A stretch of 59,907 nt of DNA. Source: Acidimicrobiales bacterium. Lineage in GTDB: Bacteria > Actinomycetota > Acidimicrobiia > Acidimicrobiales > Iamiaceae. The notes under the pieces are model-generated. The model worked only from the letters and a program-made list of their open reading frames with translations. It was not told the DNA's origin and ran no database searches. Below, in pieces: positions 7,774 to 15,652 of the stretch. Location of the stretch: assembly GCA_030447445.1 (NCBI GenBank), contig JAUJOW010000010.1:1-59907 (forward strand), given 5' to 3'. The translations under genes and the position numbers were made by a program. Each line of letters opens with the position of its first letter. Position 1 is the stretch's first letter.

Positions 7774-8505
7774 ATGTTCGACGGTCGCTTCCGGACAGAG
7801 GCCGAACAGCGCCTGCGTCCCGTCGGCGCCAACCTGAGGCGGGTCGGCGTCACCGCCGACCAGCTCACGGCCCTCGGTGTGGTCATGGCGGTTGGCGCCG
7901 CCGTGGCCATCGGCAACGGCGCCCTGCGGGCCGGCCTGCTGCTCCTCGCCCTCACCGCCCTGCCCGACGTCCTCGACGGCGCCGTGGCCAAGGCCTCGGG
8001 CACGGCCTCGCCCCGAGGAGCGTTCTTCGACTCGGTCTCGGACCGGGCCACCGACGCCCTGCTGCTCGGCGGGGTGGCCTGGTACCTGTCGACCACCCAG
8101 CCGGGCCGGGTGGCGGTGCTGCCGTTGGCCGTGCTGGCGGCGTCGATGCTCATCTCCTACGAGCGGGCCAAGGCCGAGTCGCTCGGCTTCGACGCCAAGG
8201 GTGGGCTCATGGAGCGAGCCGAGCGGCTCATCGCGTTGGGCGGGGCCCTGCTGTTCGACTCCCTCATGGTGCCGATCCTGTGGGTGATGCTCGTGCTCAC
8301 GGTGGTCACCGCAGGTCAGCGCTTCGCCAAGGTCTGGTCCCAGGCCGGCCCGGACCGCCCGGTCGTAGCCCGATCACCGCATCGCCTGCGGACCCGCGCG
8401 CTGCGCCCGACCCGGGCCAAGGTCCGCCGTGGGGACCGGGCCAGCCGCACCGCCGAGCGGCGCGCCGCCTGGCAGCGCCGGATGCGCGAGCGCCGCAGCC
8501 GCTGA
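7774..8505 (+). CDS. pgsA: CDP-alcohol phosphatidyltransferase (probable phosphatidylinositol phosphate synthase)
   Basis: A 243-residue membrane enzyme that joins CDP-diacylglycerol to an alcohol phosphate. The CDP-alcohol phosphotransferase signature D-G-x-x-A-K-(x8)-G-x-x-x-D-x-x-x-D is visible at residues 69-91 (D-G-A-V-A-K ... G-A-F-F-D-S-V-S-D), with several membrane helices after it and a basic C-terminal tail. ATG 7774 is preceded by GAAGGAG; an earlier in-frame start is ignored. The next two genes are a PIM acyltransferase and PimA, the order seen in mycobacteria, so inositol 1-phosphate is the likely acceptor. Confidence 0.85.
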   Translation: MFDGRFRTEAEQRLRPVGANLRRVGVTADQLTALGVVMAVGAAVAIGNGALRAGLLLLALTALPDVLDGAVAKASGTASPRGAFFDSVSDRATDALLLGGVAWYLSTTQPGRVAVLPLAVLAASMLISYERAKAESLGFDAKGGLMERAERLIALGGALLFDSLMVPILWVMLVLTVVTAGQRFAKVWSQAGPDRPVVARSPHRLRTRALRPTRAKVRRGDRASRTAERRAAWQRRMRERRSR

Positions 8506-8508
8506 TCG

Positions 8509-9429
8509 GTGCCGCACAGCCGAGACCGGGTCTACCTCGGGTACCGCGCCGGAGCGCTCGCCGCCCAAGCGCTCCCAGGCCCGATCGTGGCGCCGGTCAC
8601 CCGGCTCATCGCCCGGATCGGGGGCCGCCTCATGGTGGAGCGCCGCCTGATCGCCGAGCGGAACATGCGCCGCGTCCACGGCGACACCCTCGACGGCGAG
8701 GCGCTGGCTCTGGCGGTGCGGGCCGCCTTCGAGTCCTACAGCCGCTACTGGATCGAGTCGTTCCGACTCCCGGGGACGAGCGTCGCCGACCTGGAGGCGG
8801 GGACGAGGGCGGAGGGCTTCGAGCACCTCGACGTCGCCCTCGATGCCGGTCGGGGGGCCATCCTGGCCCTGCCCCACGTCGGAGGCTGGGAGTGGGCGGC
8901 GTTCTGGATGGCCGAGTGCCGGGGTGTCCGGGTCACCGCCGTGGTGGAGCCGGTCGAGCCGCCCGCACTGGCCCACTGGTTCGCCCGCCTCCGCCGCCGG
9001 TTCGGGATCGAGGTGGTCCCGCTCGGGCCGGCGGCGGCCGGCGAGTGCATCCGCGCCCTCCGGGCCAACCACCTCGTGTGCCTGGTGACCGACCGCGACA
9101 TCGGCGGTGGGGGCATCAGCGTCGACTTCTTCTCCGAACGGACCACCCTCCCGGCCGGTCCGGCCACGCTGGCCCTCCGCACCGGCGCACCGCTGCTCCC
9201 CGTGGCCGCTCCCTTCGAAGGCGCCGGCCACGTGGCCTCGATCCAAGCCCCGCTCCCGGTCGAGCGCCGCGCCGGCTTCCGGGCCGACGTCGCCCGGGTC
9301 ACCCAGGACCTGGCCCACGAGCTCGAGACCCTCATCAGGGCCTCTCCCGAGCAGTGGCACCTCATGCAACCGAACTGGCCGAGCGACCACAAGGCGCTGG
9401 AGGAGGCCAGGGCCAAGCGTCGCGCGTAG
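8509..9429 (+). CDS. Phosphatidylinositol mannoside acyltransferase (LpxL/HtrB family)
   Basis: A 306-residue LPLAT-family acyltransferase. The catalytic motif is visible as L-P-H-V-G-G-W-E-W at about residues 123-131, the H-(x4)-E variant typical of mycobacterial PatA, and D-R-D-I-G-G-G-G lies further on. It should transfer an acyl chain from acyl-CoA to the mannose of PIM on the cytoplasmic face of the membrane. GTG 8509 starts 3 nt after the pgsA stop. Its position between pgsA and pimA supports the assignment, while acyl and sugar position cannot be read from sequence. Confidence 0.82.
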   Translation: MPHSRDRVYLGYRAGALAAQALPGPIVAPVTRLIARIGGRLMVERRLIAERNMRRVHGDTLDGEALALAVRAAFESYSRYWIESFRLPGTSVADLEAGTRAEGFEHLDVALDAGRGAILALPHVGGWEWAAFWMAECRGVRVTAVVEPVEPPALAHWFARLRRRFGIEVVPLGPAAAGECIRALRANHLVCLVTDRDIGGGGISVDFFSERTTLPAGPATLALRTGAPLLPVAAPFEGAGHVASIQAPLPVERRAGFRADVARVTQDLAHELETLIRASPEQWHLMQPNWPSDHKALEEARAKRRA

Positions 9430-9556
9430 CGGTGGCGTGGAGGCTCCTCCGGCCTCTGAGCGCTCACCGTGTCGTGGCGTCCGGGTTCCGGACGTGGGTG
9501 CACGATGAGCATTTGGGGGACCGGGCAAGGCGCAGGTCGTCGTCGCCCGCGGGTCG

Positions 9557-9562
9557 TAGGGT
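9557..9562 (+). promoter_or_regulatory. Leaderless -10 box (TAGGGT) for pimA
   Basis: TAGGGT ends 7 nt before ATG 9570, so transcription would start at or next to the A of the start codon. No ribosome-binding site is present in the gap, consistent with a leaderless message. Confidence 0.55.
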
Positions 9563-9569
9563 CTGGGCG

Positions 9570-10655
9570 ATGCGCATCGGGGTCGTCTGCCCCTACAGCC
9601 TCACCCTCCCCGGCGGCGTGCAGAGCCAGGTGCTCGGCCTGGCGCGGTCGTTGCGGGGCATGGGTCACGTGGTGCGGGTGCTCGCCCCCTGCGACGGGCC
9701 GCCGCCCGACGCCGGGGTCACCCCCCTCGGGAACTCGGTCCCCACCGCCGCCAACGGCTCGGTGGCCCCCCTCGCCCCTGACCCCGCCGCCCAGCTCCGC
9801 TTGATCCGGGCGGTGCGCGACGAGGCCTTCGACGTGCTCGCCCTGCACGAGCCGCTCGGCCCCGGGGCCACGATGACGGCCTGCCTCCTGCACCCGGCCC
9901 CCCTCGTCGGGACCTTCCACGCCGCCGGCATGTCGGCCTCCTACCGCTGGTTCCGTCCCTACGTGCGCTACCTGGCCGGTCGGCTCGACGTGCGCTGCGC
10001 CGTGTCCGACGACGCCGAGGCGCTGGCCTCGCGCTACCTGGGCGGCACCTACGAGCGGGTCTTCAACGGCATCGAGCTGGCTCCCTACGCGAAGGCCACG
10101 CCCACCCCGACCGACGGGCCCACCGTGCTGTTCCTCGGCCGCCACGAGGAACGCAAGGGCCTCGAGGTGCTGCTCGACGCCCTCGCCGAGCTACCCGCCG
10201 CCCTGCGTGTGTGGGTGGCCGGCGACGGCCCCGACAGCGACCGGTTGCGGCGCAAGGCGGCCGGCGATCCGAGGGTCGAGTGGCTCGGCCGGATCGGCGA
10301 CGCCGAGAAGGCGTCCCGCCTCCGAGGGGCCGACGTCTACTGCGCGCCGTCGCTCCGGGGCGAGTCCTTCGGTGTGGTCCTCCTCGAGGCCATGGCCGCC
10401 TCGACCGCGATCGTGGCGAGCGACCTCCCCGGTTACGCCAAGGTGGCCCGGGCCGGCCAGGATGCGCTGCTCGTGCCCCCGGGGGACACGGCCGCCCTTG
10501 CCGCCGCCCTCCGTGCCGTCCTCACCGACCGGTCGACGGCCGAGCGACTCGTGGCGTCGGGAGAGCAGCGAGCGATCGAGTTCTCGATGGACCACCTGGC
10601 CGAGCGCTACCTCGAGCTGTTCGAGCGGGCCATCGCCACCGCCGCCGAGCGGTAG
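9570..10655 (+). CDS. pimA: GT4 glycosyltransferase, phosphatidylinositol alpha-mannosyltransferase
   Basis: A 361-residue GT-B enzyme that puts the first mannose from GDP-mannose onto phosphatidylinositol at the inner membrane face. The start reads M-R-I-G-V-V-C-P-Y-S-L-T-L-P-G-G-V-Q, matching the PimA N-terminus with its PI-binding glycine-rich loop. The C-terminal half has G-E-S-F-G-V-V-L-L-E-A-M-A-A, the E-(x7)-E sugar-nucleotide motif of GT4. It follows pgsA and the acyltransferase after a 140-bp gap with its own promoter-like box. The frame is open far upstream by chance. Confidence 0.88.
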   Translation: MRIGVVCPYSLTLPGGVQSQVLGLARSLRGMGHVVRVLAPCDGPPPDAGVTPLGNSVPTAANGSVAPLAPDPAAQLRLIRAVRDEAFDVLALHEPLGPGATMTACLLHPAPLVGTFHAAGMSASYRWFRPYVRYLAGRLDVRCAVSDDAEALASRYLGGTYERVFNGIELAPYAKATPTPTDGPTVLFLGRHEERKGLEVLLDALAELPAALRVWVAGDGPDSDRLRRKAAGDPRVEWLGRIGDAEKASRLRGADVYCAPSLRGESFGVVLLEAMAASTAIVASDLPGYAKVARAGQDALLVPPGDTAALAAALRAVLTDRSTAERLVASGEQRAIEFSMDHLAERYLELFERAIATAAER

Positions 10656-10665
10656 CCCGGGCCCG

Positions 10666-10671
10666 TACACT
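10666..10671 (+). promoter_or_regulatory. Leaderless -10 box (TACACT) for lemA
   Basis: TACACT is followed by a 7-nt spacer and then GTG 10679. There is no ribosome-binding site between pimA's stop and this GTG. Confidence 0.55.
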
Positions 10672-10678
10672 GCGGGAC

Positions 10679-11233
10679 GTGGGCACCGTCCTGATCGTCC
10701 TCGTCGTCATCGCCGTTGTGGCCGGCCTCGTCTTCGCCCTCATGTACAACGGCCTGGTCAAGCTGCGGAACAAGGTGGAGAACGCCTGGGCCCAGATCGA
10801 CGTGCAGCTCAAGCGCCGCCACGACCTGATCCCCAACCTCGTCGAGACGGTGAAGGGCTACGCCACCCACGAGAAGGAGACCCTCGAGCGGGTGGTCCAG
10901 GCCCGCAACATGGCCGCGGCGGCCACCGGGCCCCAGGAGCAGGCCCAGGCCGAAAACATGGTGAGCGGGGCCCTGAAGTCCATCTTCGCGCTCTCGGAGG
11001 CCTATCCGGACCTCAAGGCCAACCAGAACTTCCTGAACCTGCAGGAGGAGCTCACGAGCTCCGAGGACCGGATCTCCTACGCGCGGCAGTTCTACAACGA
11101 CACCGTGAACCGCTACAACACCAAGATCCAGACCTTCCCGTCGGTGTTCGTGGCCGGCATGTTCCGCTTCAATCAGCGGGAGTACTTCGAGGCCGAGGGC
11201 GACGCCCGCGGTCCGGTGCAGGTCTCGTTCTGA
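10679..11233 (+). CDS. LemA family membrane protein
   Basis: A 184-residue protein of the LemA family. It has one N-terminal membrane helix (residues 3-22) and a long helical body starting Y-N-G-L-V-K-L-R-N-K-V-E-N-A-W-A-Q-I, followed by the conserved R-R-H-D-L-I-P-N-L-V-E-T-V-K. The C-terminal F-x-x-E-G-D-A-R region is shortened but in register. LemA proteins are membrane-anchored and of unclear biochemical function; they are often next to M48 metalloproteases, as here, 7 nt upstream of HtpX. GTG 10679 is supported by the leaderless promoter box. Confidence 0.88.
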   Translation: MGTVLIVLVVIAVVAGLVFALMYNGLVKLRNKVENAWAQIDVQLKRRHDLIPNLVETVKGYATHEKETLERVVQARNMAAAATGPQEQAQAENMVSGALKSIFALSEAYPDLKANQNFLNLQEELTSSEDRISYARQFYNDTVNRYNTKIQTFPSVFVAGMFRFNQREYFEAEGDARGPVQVSF

Positions 11234-11240
11234 GCCGGCG

Positions 11241-12152
11241 TTGTACGACCAGGTCGCCCAGAACAAGCGCCGCTCGATCGTCCTGATCGCCGCATTCGTG
11301 GGCCTCGTGGCGGCGGTGGCGTGGGCCGTCACCTTGTTGTTCGACTTCGGCGCCGTCGGGTTCGTGATCGCGCTGGTGGTGGCGGCGGCCAGCGCCGCCG
11401 GCGCCTACTGGCGGTCGGACTCGATCGCCCTGGCCATGAGCCGCGCCCATCCCGCCGACCCCATCGAGTACGCCCGGCTGCACAACCTGGTCGAAGGGCT
11501 CTGCATCGCCAGCGGGCTGCCCAAGCCCCGGGTGTACGTGATCGAGGACGAGGCGCCCAACGCCTTCGCCACCGGCCGCAACCCCCGCCACGCCGCCGTG
11601 GCCGTCACCACCGGCCTGCTCGCCAAGCTGAACCGCGTCGAGCTGGAGGCCGTGCTGGCCCACGAGCTGAGCCATATCAAGAACTACGACATCCTCGTCT
11701 CCACCCTCGCCGTCACCATGGTCGGCGTCATCGCCCTCGTGTCGGACTTCGGCATCCGCTTCCTCTGGTGGGGCGGCGGGCGTCGGGGGCGCGACGACCG
11801 CAACGGTGCCGGCGGCCCGATGCTCCTGCTCACCCTCCTGGGCTTCGCCCTCCTCGTGCTCGCCCCGGTCATCGCCCGGCTGATGCAGTTCGCCGTCAGC
11901 CGCCGCCGCGAGGTGCTGGCCGACTTCTCCGGCGTGGAGATGACCCGGTACCCGCCGGCGCTCATCTCGGCCCTCGAGAAGCTGCGGGCCGACACCACCG
12001 TGGTCCACGCCGGCTCCCGGGCCACGGCCCACCTGTGGATCGAGGCGCCCATCGCCCGGCAGGAGGAGGAGGGCCGGTTGGCCCGTCTCAACCGCCTGTT
12101 CGACACCCACCCGCCCATCGAGGAGCGCATCGCCGCACTGCGAGAGCTGTGA
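11241..12152 (+). CDS. htpX: M48 family metalloprotease, HtpX-like
   Basis: A 303-residue integral-membrane zinc protease. The catalytic motif H-E-L-S-H is at residues 141-145. Two hydrophobic helices lie at about 12-55 and two more after the active site (about 150-215), and the third zinc ligand Glu lies in R-R-R-E-V-L-A-D. HtpX proteases degrade misfolded membrane proteins. The TTG start at 11241 follows lemA by 7 nt; the next in-frame Met would remove the first helices. It is probably co-transcribed with lemA. Confidence 0.88.
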   Translation: MYDQVAQNKRRSIVLIAAFVGLVAAVAWAVTLLFDFGAVGFVIALVVAAASAAGAYWRSDSIALAMSRAHPADPIEYARLHNLVEGLCIASGLPKPRVYVIEDEAPNAFATGRNPRHAAVAVTTGLLAKLNRVELEAVLAHELSHIKNYDILVSTLAVTMVGVIALVSDFGIRFLWWGGGRRGRDDRNGAGGPMLLLTLLGFALLVLAPVIARLMQFAVSRRREVLADFSGVEMTRYPPALISALEKLRADTTVVHAGSRATAHLWIEAPIARQEEEGRLARLNRLFDTHPPIEERIAALREL

Positions 12153-12206
12153 CGTGGAGCGCACGGACGTGGTGTGAATGGAAGCGGCAGCCGCCGGCCG
12201 CCCTCG

Positions 12207-12212
12207 TAGAGT
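12207..12212 (+). promoter_or_regulatory. Leaderless -10 box (TAGAGT) for the pdxS operon
   Basis: TAGAGT followed by a 7-nt spacer (GGTGGCC) and ATG 12220. This spacing decides the start over the upstream in-frame ATG 12178, which lies before the box. Confidence 0.55.
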
Positions 12213-12219
12213 GGTGGCC

Positions 12220-13140
12220 ATGTCCGAGTCGCCGTCGTCCGGTCCTGTCACCCCTGCCACCAGCCCCGAGACGGGGACGTTGCGGGTGAAGCGGGGCCTG
12301 GCCGAGATGCTGACCGGCGGCGTCATCATGGACGTGGTCGACCCGGCCCAGGCCCGCGTCGCCGAGGACGCCGGGGCGGTGGCGGTCATGGCCCTCGAGC
12401 GGGTGCCGTCCGACATCAGGGCCCAGGGCGGCGTGGCCCGCATGAGCGACCCCGAGATGATCGAGGGCATCAAGGCGGCGGTGACCATCCCGGTGATGGC
12501 CAAGGCCCGGATCGGGCACTTCGTCGAAGCCCAGGTCCTCGAGGCCCTCGAGGTCGACTACGTCGACGAGAGCGAGGTGCTCACCCCTGCCGATGAAGCC
12601 CACCACATCGACAAGTGGCGGTTCACCGTGCCCTTCGTGTGCGGGGCCACCGACCTCGGCGAGGCGCTGCGCCGGATCAGCGAGGGTGCCGCGCTCATCC
12701 GCTCCAAGGGAGAGGCCGGCACCGGCAACGTCGTCGAGGCCGTGCGCCACCTGCGGGCCATCACCGGAGACATCCGGCGCATCACCCAGGCCGACTCGGC
12801 GGAGGTCTACGAGTGGGCCAAGCGGTTGCGGGCCCCCATCGGCCTGGCCCAGGAGCTGGCCGACACCGGCCGGCTGCCCGTGCCGCTGTTCTGCGCCGGG
12901 GGTCTGGCCACACCGGCCGACGCCGCCCTGGCCATGCAGCTCGGCGCCGAAGCGGTCTTCGTCGGCTCGGGCATCTTCAAGAGCGACAACCCCCCTGTCC
13001 GGGCCAAGGCCATCGTCGAGGCCACCACCCACTTCCGCGATCCCCACATCGTCGCCAAGGTGTCACGGGGCCTCGGGGCGCCCATGGCCGGCCTGGAGAT
13101 CGACGGCCTCGCCACCCGCCTCGCCGACCGGGGGTGGTAG
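12220..13140 (+). CDS. pdxS: Pyridoxal 5'-phosphate synthase, lyase subunit PdxS
   Basis: A 306-residue (beta/alpha)8 enzyme that makes PLP from ribose 5-phosphate, glyceraldehyde 3-phosphate and the ammonia delivered by PdxT. Conserved segments are visible: [14 protein letters not shown] near the start, [10 protein letters not shown], the catalytic-lysine region [19 protein letters not shown] and F-V-G-S-G-I-F-K. The pdxT gene overlaps its 3' end, and both are needed for activity. The first 20 residues are a variable, probably disordered tail. Confidence 0.96.
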   Translation: MSESPSSGPVTPATSPETGTLRVKRGLAEMLTGGVIMDVVDPAQARVAEDAGAVAVMALERVPSDIRAQGGVARMSDPEMIEGIKAAVTIPVMAKARIGHFVEAQVLEALEVDYVDESEVLTPADEAHHIDKWRFTVPFVCGATDLGEALRRISEGAALIRSKGEAGTGNVVEAVRHLRAITGDIRRITQADSAEVYEWAKRLRAPIGLAQELADTGRLPVPLFCAGGLATPADAALAMQLGAEAVFVGSGIFKSDNPPVRAKAIVEATTHFRDPHIVAKVSRGLGAPMAGLEIDGLATRLADRGW

Positions 13141-13718
13141 CGGGCCGCAAGGTCGGCGTCCTCGCCCTCCAGGGCGGCGTCGCCCGCCACGTCCAGGCCT
13201 TGGCCGACCTCGGGGCCGAGCCGGTGCCGGTCCGCACCCCCGAGGACCTCGCGCTCGTCGACGCCCTCGTCGTGCCGGGCGGTGAGTCCACGACCATCAC
13301 CAAGCTGCTCAACTCGTCGGGTCTGGCCGAGCCGCTGGCCGAGCGCCTGGCCGACGGGCTGGGCACCTTCGGCACGTGTGCCGGGATGATCGTGCTGGCC
13401 GACGGCGTGCTCGACGGGCGGTCCGACCAGTCCTCCCTGGCCGCCGTCGACATCGACGTGCGCCGCAACGCCTTCGGCCGCCAGCGTGACTCGTTCGAGG
13501 CCGACCTCGACGTGGCCGGCCTCGACGGTGGGCCGTTCCCGGGCGTGTTCATCCGGGCCCCGGTGGTCGAGCGGGCCGGCGCCGGCGTCGAGGTCCTGGC
13601 CCGGGTGGAGGGCCGTCCGGTCCTCGTGCGGGAGGGGGCGGTGCTCGTGTCGGCGTTCCACCCCGAGCTGACCTCGGATCGCCGCCTGCATCGCCTGTTC
13701 CTCGAGGAGGTCGCCTAG
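13134..13718 (+). CDS. pdxT: Pyridoxal 5'-phosphate synthase, glutaminase subunit PdxT
   Basis: A 194-residue class I glutamine amidotransferase that supplies ammonia to PdxS. Motifs in order are V-L-A-L-Q-G-G near the N-terminus, P-G-G-E-S-T-T, the nucleophile Cys in G-T-C-A-G-M, and the catalytic His/Glu pair in F-H-P-E-L. GTG 13134 overlaps the pdxS stop by 7 nt, giving a normal-length N-terminus and translational coupling. The stop is immediately followed by the yebC ATG, so pdxS-pdxT-yebC-peroxiredoxin form one operon. Confidence 0.95.
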   Translation: MVAGRKVGVLALQGGVARHVQALADLGAEPVPVRTPEDLALVDALVVPGGESTTITKLLNSSGLAEPLAERLADGLGTFGTCAGMIVLADGVLDGRSDQSSLAAVDIDVRRNAFGRQRDSFEADLDVAGLDGGPFPGVFIRAPVVERAGAGVEVLARVEGRPVLVREGAVLVSAFHPELTSDRRLHRLFLEEVA

Positions 13719-14471
13719 ATGTCCGGTCACTCCAAGTGGGCCACCATCAAGCACAAGAAGGGCGCCGCCGACCAGAAGCGAGCCAAGGTGTTCGCCAAGC
13801 TGATCCGCCAGGTGGAGGTGGCGGCCCGGGAGGGCGGCGGCGACCCGGACAGCAACGCCAGCCTGCGCACCATGTACCAGAAGGCGCGCGACAGCTCGGT
13901 GCCGCTCGACACCATCGAGCGGGCCATCAAGCGGGGCACCGGCGAGCTCGAAGGGGTCACCTATGAGCAGATCACCTACGAGGGATACGCCCCCGGGGGC
14001 ATCGCCGTTCTCATCGAGGTGCTCACCGACAACCGCAACCGCACCGGCTCGGAGGTGCGGTCGCTGTTCACCCGCAAGGGTGGCTCGATGGCCGAGCCGG
14101 GAGCGGTGGCCTGGCAGTTCGAGCGCAAGGGCGTGATCCTGGTCGACCGGAGCGCCGACGAGGAGGAGCTGATGCTCGCTGCCCTCGACGCCGGGGCCGA
14201 CGACATCACCGACGACGGCGAGGCGTGGCGGGTCACCACCCCACCCACCGACCTGCACGCCGTGCGCACCGCCCTCGAGGGCGCTGGGATGGCCGTGGAG
14301 TCGGCCGACCTCACCATGGTGGCCACCACCCTCGTGCCGTTGCCCGACACCGGCTCGGCCAAGCAGGTCCTCGGCCTCATCGACGCCCTCGACGACCACG
14401 ACGACGTGCAGGCCGTCCACGCCAACTTCGACATCCCCGACGAGGTGTTGACCGCCGTGGAGGTCTCGTGA
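13719..14471 (+). CDS. YebC/TACO1 family protein
   Basis: A 250-residue YebC/PmpR family protein, with the hallmark start M-S-G-H-S-K-W-A-T-I-K-H-K-K and the usual three-domain length. Members act as DNA-binding regulators or assist translation of difficult (proline-rich) stretches; which applies here cannot be told. ATG 13719 directly follows the pdxT stop. In many bacteria yebC lies just upstream of ruvC; here ruvC is 2 kb downstream, separated by four genes. Confidence 0.95.
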   Translation: MSGHSKWATIKHKKGAADQKRAKVFAKLIRQVEVAAREGGGDPDSNASLRTMYQKARDSSVPLDTIERAIKRGTGELEGVTYEQITYEGYAPGGIAVLIEVLTDNRNRTGSEVRSLFTRKGGSMAEPGAVAWQFERKGVILVDRSADEEELMLAALDAGADDITDDGEAWRVTTPPTDLHAVRTALEGAGMAVESADLTMVATTLVPLPDTGSAKQVLGLIDALDDHDDVQAVHANFDIPDEVLTAVEVS

Positions 14472-14932
14472 CCGTCGCCGTGGGCGCCGAGGCCCCCGAC
14501 TTCACCCTCCCCGGTGTCGACGGGACGGTGCCCGGCACCTACACGTTGTCGGAGCTACGAGTCCGCCCGGTGGTGCTCGTCTTCTACCCGGGCGACGACA
14601 CCCCGGTGTGCACCCGCCAGCTCAACGCCTACACCACCGACATCGATGAGTTCCTCGCCGTCGGAGCCACGGTGCTGGCCATCAGCCCGCAGTCGGTCGA
14701 GCGCCACGGCCAGTTCTCGGCCAAGCAGGGTGGTTTCGGGTTCCCGCTCCTGGCCGACGAGGACAAGGAGGTCGGCCGGGCCTACGGCATCCTCGGGCCG
14801 CTCGGGTTCTACCGGCGCTCGGTGTTCGTGGTCGACGCCGAGGGGCGCATCGCCTACGCCCACCGAGCCGTGGCCGGGCTCACGTTCCGTCCCACCGCTG
14901 AGCTGGTCGGCGCCGTCCGCGCCGCCAGCTGA
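14468..14932 (+). CDS. Peroxiredoxin (AhpE/BCP type)
   Basis: A 154-residue thioredoxin-fold peroxidase. The peroxidatic Cys is in F-Y-P-G-D-D-T-P-V-C-T-R-Q, the P-x-x-x-T/S-x-x-C motif at residues about 40-49. No second cysteine is present, so it is a 1-Cys enzyme that needs an external thiol, plausibly mycothiol. GTG 14468 overlaps the yebC stop (GTGA). It ends 9 bp from the convergent nucleotidyltransferase gene, with no obvious terminator between. Confidence 0.9.
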   Translation: MTVAVGAEAPDFTLPGVDGTVPGTYTLSELRVRPVVLVFYPGDDTPVCTRQLNAYTTDIDEFLAVGATVLAISPQSVERHGQFSAKQGGFGFPLLADEDKEVGRAYGILGPLGFYRRSVFVVDAEGRIAYAHRAVAGLTFRPTAELVGAVRAAS

Positions 14933-14941
14933 GTGGGAGCT

Positions 14942-15436
14942 TCACCCCCGCCGTCGCGCCTGTTCCCAGCGGTCGAGCACCTCCCACTCACGGGCCCACC
15001 CTTCGATGTAGGCCACGTCGAGCTCGTGCCCGGCGGCGAGGATCGAGTCGACGTCGTCCCGGTCGCGAGGCCGCCACGCGATCAGCTTGTGGACGATCAC
15101 GTCCTCCACGGTGATGACCCCTCCGACCGCCCGGTCGAGCGCAGCGTGCTGGAACGAGGTCTCCGCCCGCAGGACGTCGATTCGGCGGCCGTCACCCCTG
15201 ATGAAGATGGCGTACGGCGGCTCGTCCGGTTCGGCCAGCACCTTCGTCTCGAACCCATCGGCCTCCACGGAGGCGGCGATGCCGTCGAGGGTGCGCGCGA
15301 GGAAGTCGACGTCGATGGTGTAGCGGGGACGGTGCCGGTAGCGAAGGGCGGCAAGGGCGCCGATCAGGGCGGCTTCGACGCCGAGCGACCGCAGCCGCTC
15401 AGCGAACGCTTCGGAGTAGTCCGAGGGCTCGAGCAC
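14942..15436 (-). CDS. Nucleotidyltransferase, AbiEii/MNT-like toxin-type protein
   Basis: A 164-residue single-domain nucleotidyltransferase. The fold signature G-A-L-A-A-L-R-Y-R-H-R-P-R-Y-T-I-D-V-D-F-L contains the R-x-T-x-D-x-D metal-binding pattern of AbiEii/DUF6036-type enzymes, with a third acidic position in R-I-D-V-L. Such proteins occur as solitary enzymes or as toxins of type IV-like pairs. GTG 15436 is the best start, overlapping the upstream small gene by 38 bp. The genes probably form a two-gene unit transcribed from the divergent promoter at 15637-15646. The substrate is unknown. Confidence 0.7.
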   Translation of the reverse strand: MLEPSDYSEAFAERLRSLGVEAALIGALAALRYRHRPRYTIDVDFLARTLDGIAASVEADGFETKVLAEPDEPPYAIFIRGDGRRIDVLRAETSFQHAALDRAVGGVITVEDVIVHKLIAWRPRDRDDVDSILAAGHELDVAYIEGWAREWEVLDRWEQARRRG

Positions 15437-15629
15437 GGCGGTGCATCTCGACTTCGGATCGATCCCACCAATCTCCGAGCGGCCGATGGCCTTCCCGAGC
15501 CCGTCTCTCGTTCTCGGTTCGGTCGATGGCCGCCCGCCACTCGGGTGAGCCCTCGTCGTGGATCTCCGCCTCGCGGAGGGCGGCGACCTGGCGTTGGAAC
15601 CGGCGGCGATCATCGGCGGAGACGGCCAC
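15399..15629 (-). CDS. Small basic/acidic helical protein, partner of the nucleotidyltransferase
   Basis: A 76-residue, highly charged, helix-rich protein with D-D-R-R-R-F-Q-R-Q-V-A-A-L-R-E-A-E near the N-terminus and no recognisable DNA-binding motif. GTG 15629 lies 7 nt after a TACGCT box, indicating leaderless translation. Its 3' end overlaps the nucleotidyltransferase gene by 38 bp. Size, charge and position would fit an antitoxin or accessory subunit, but this is inference from context alone. Confidence 0.6.
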   Translation of the reverse strand: MAVSADDRRRFQRQVAALREAEIHDEGSPEWRAAIDRTENERRAREGHRPLGDWWDRSEVEMHRRARALGLLRSVR

Positions 15630-15636
15630 GGGTCTC

Positions 15637-15646
15637 AGCGTAGGGT
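15637..15646. promoter_or_regulatory. Symmetric divergent leaderless promoter (shared TA)
   Basis: On the plus strand TAGGGT (15641-15646) lies 6 nt before GTG 15653. On the minus strand TACGCT (15642-15637) lies 7 nt before GTG 15629. The two hexamers share the TA at 15641-15642, so one 10-bp sequence could serve as the -10 element in both directions. Confidence 0.6.
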
Positions 15647-15652
15647 CGGGAC

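Noticed and set aside
7374..10655. A single 1093-codon open frame covering pgsA, the acyltransferase and pimA
   Set aside because: Only the last third (from ATG 9570) resembles a protein (PimA). The rest is an out-of-phase reading through two other well-supported genes, caused by the scarcity of stop codons in very GC-rich DNA.
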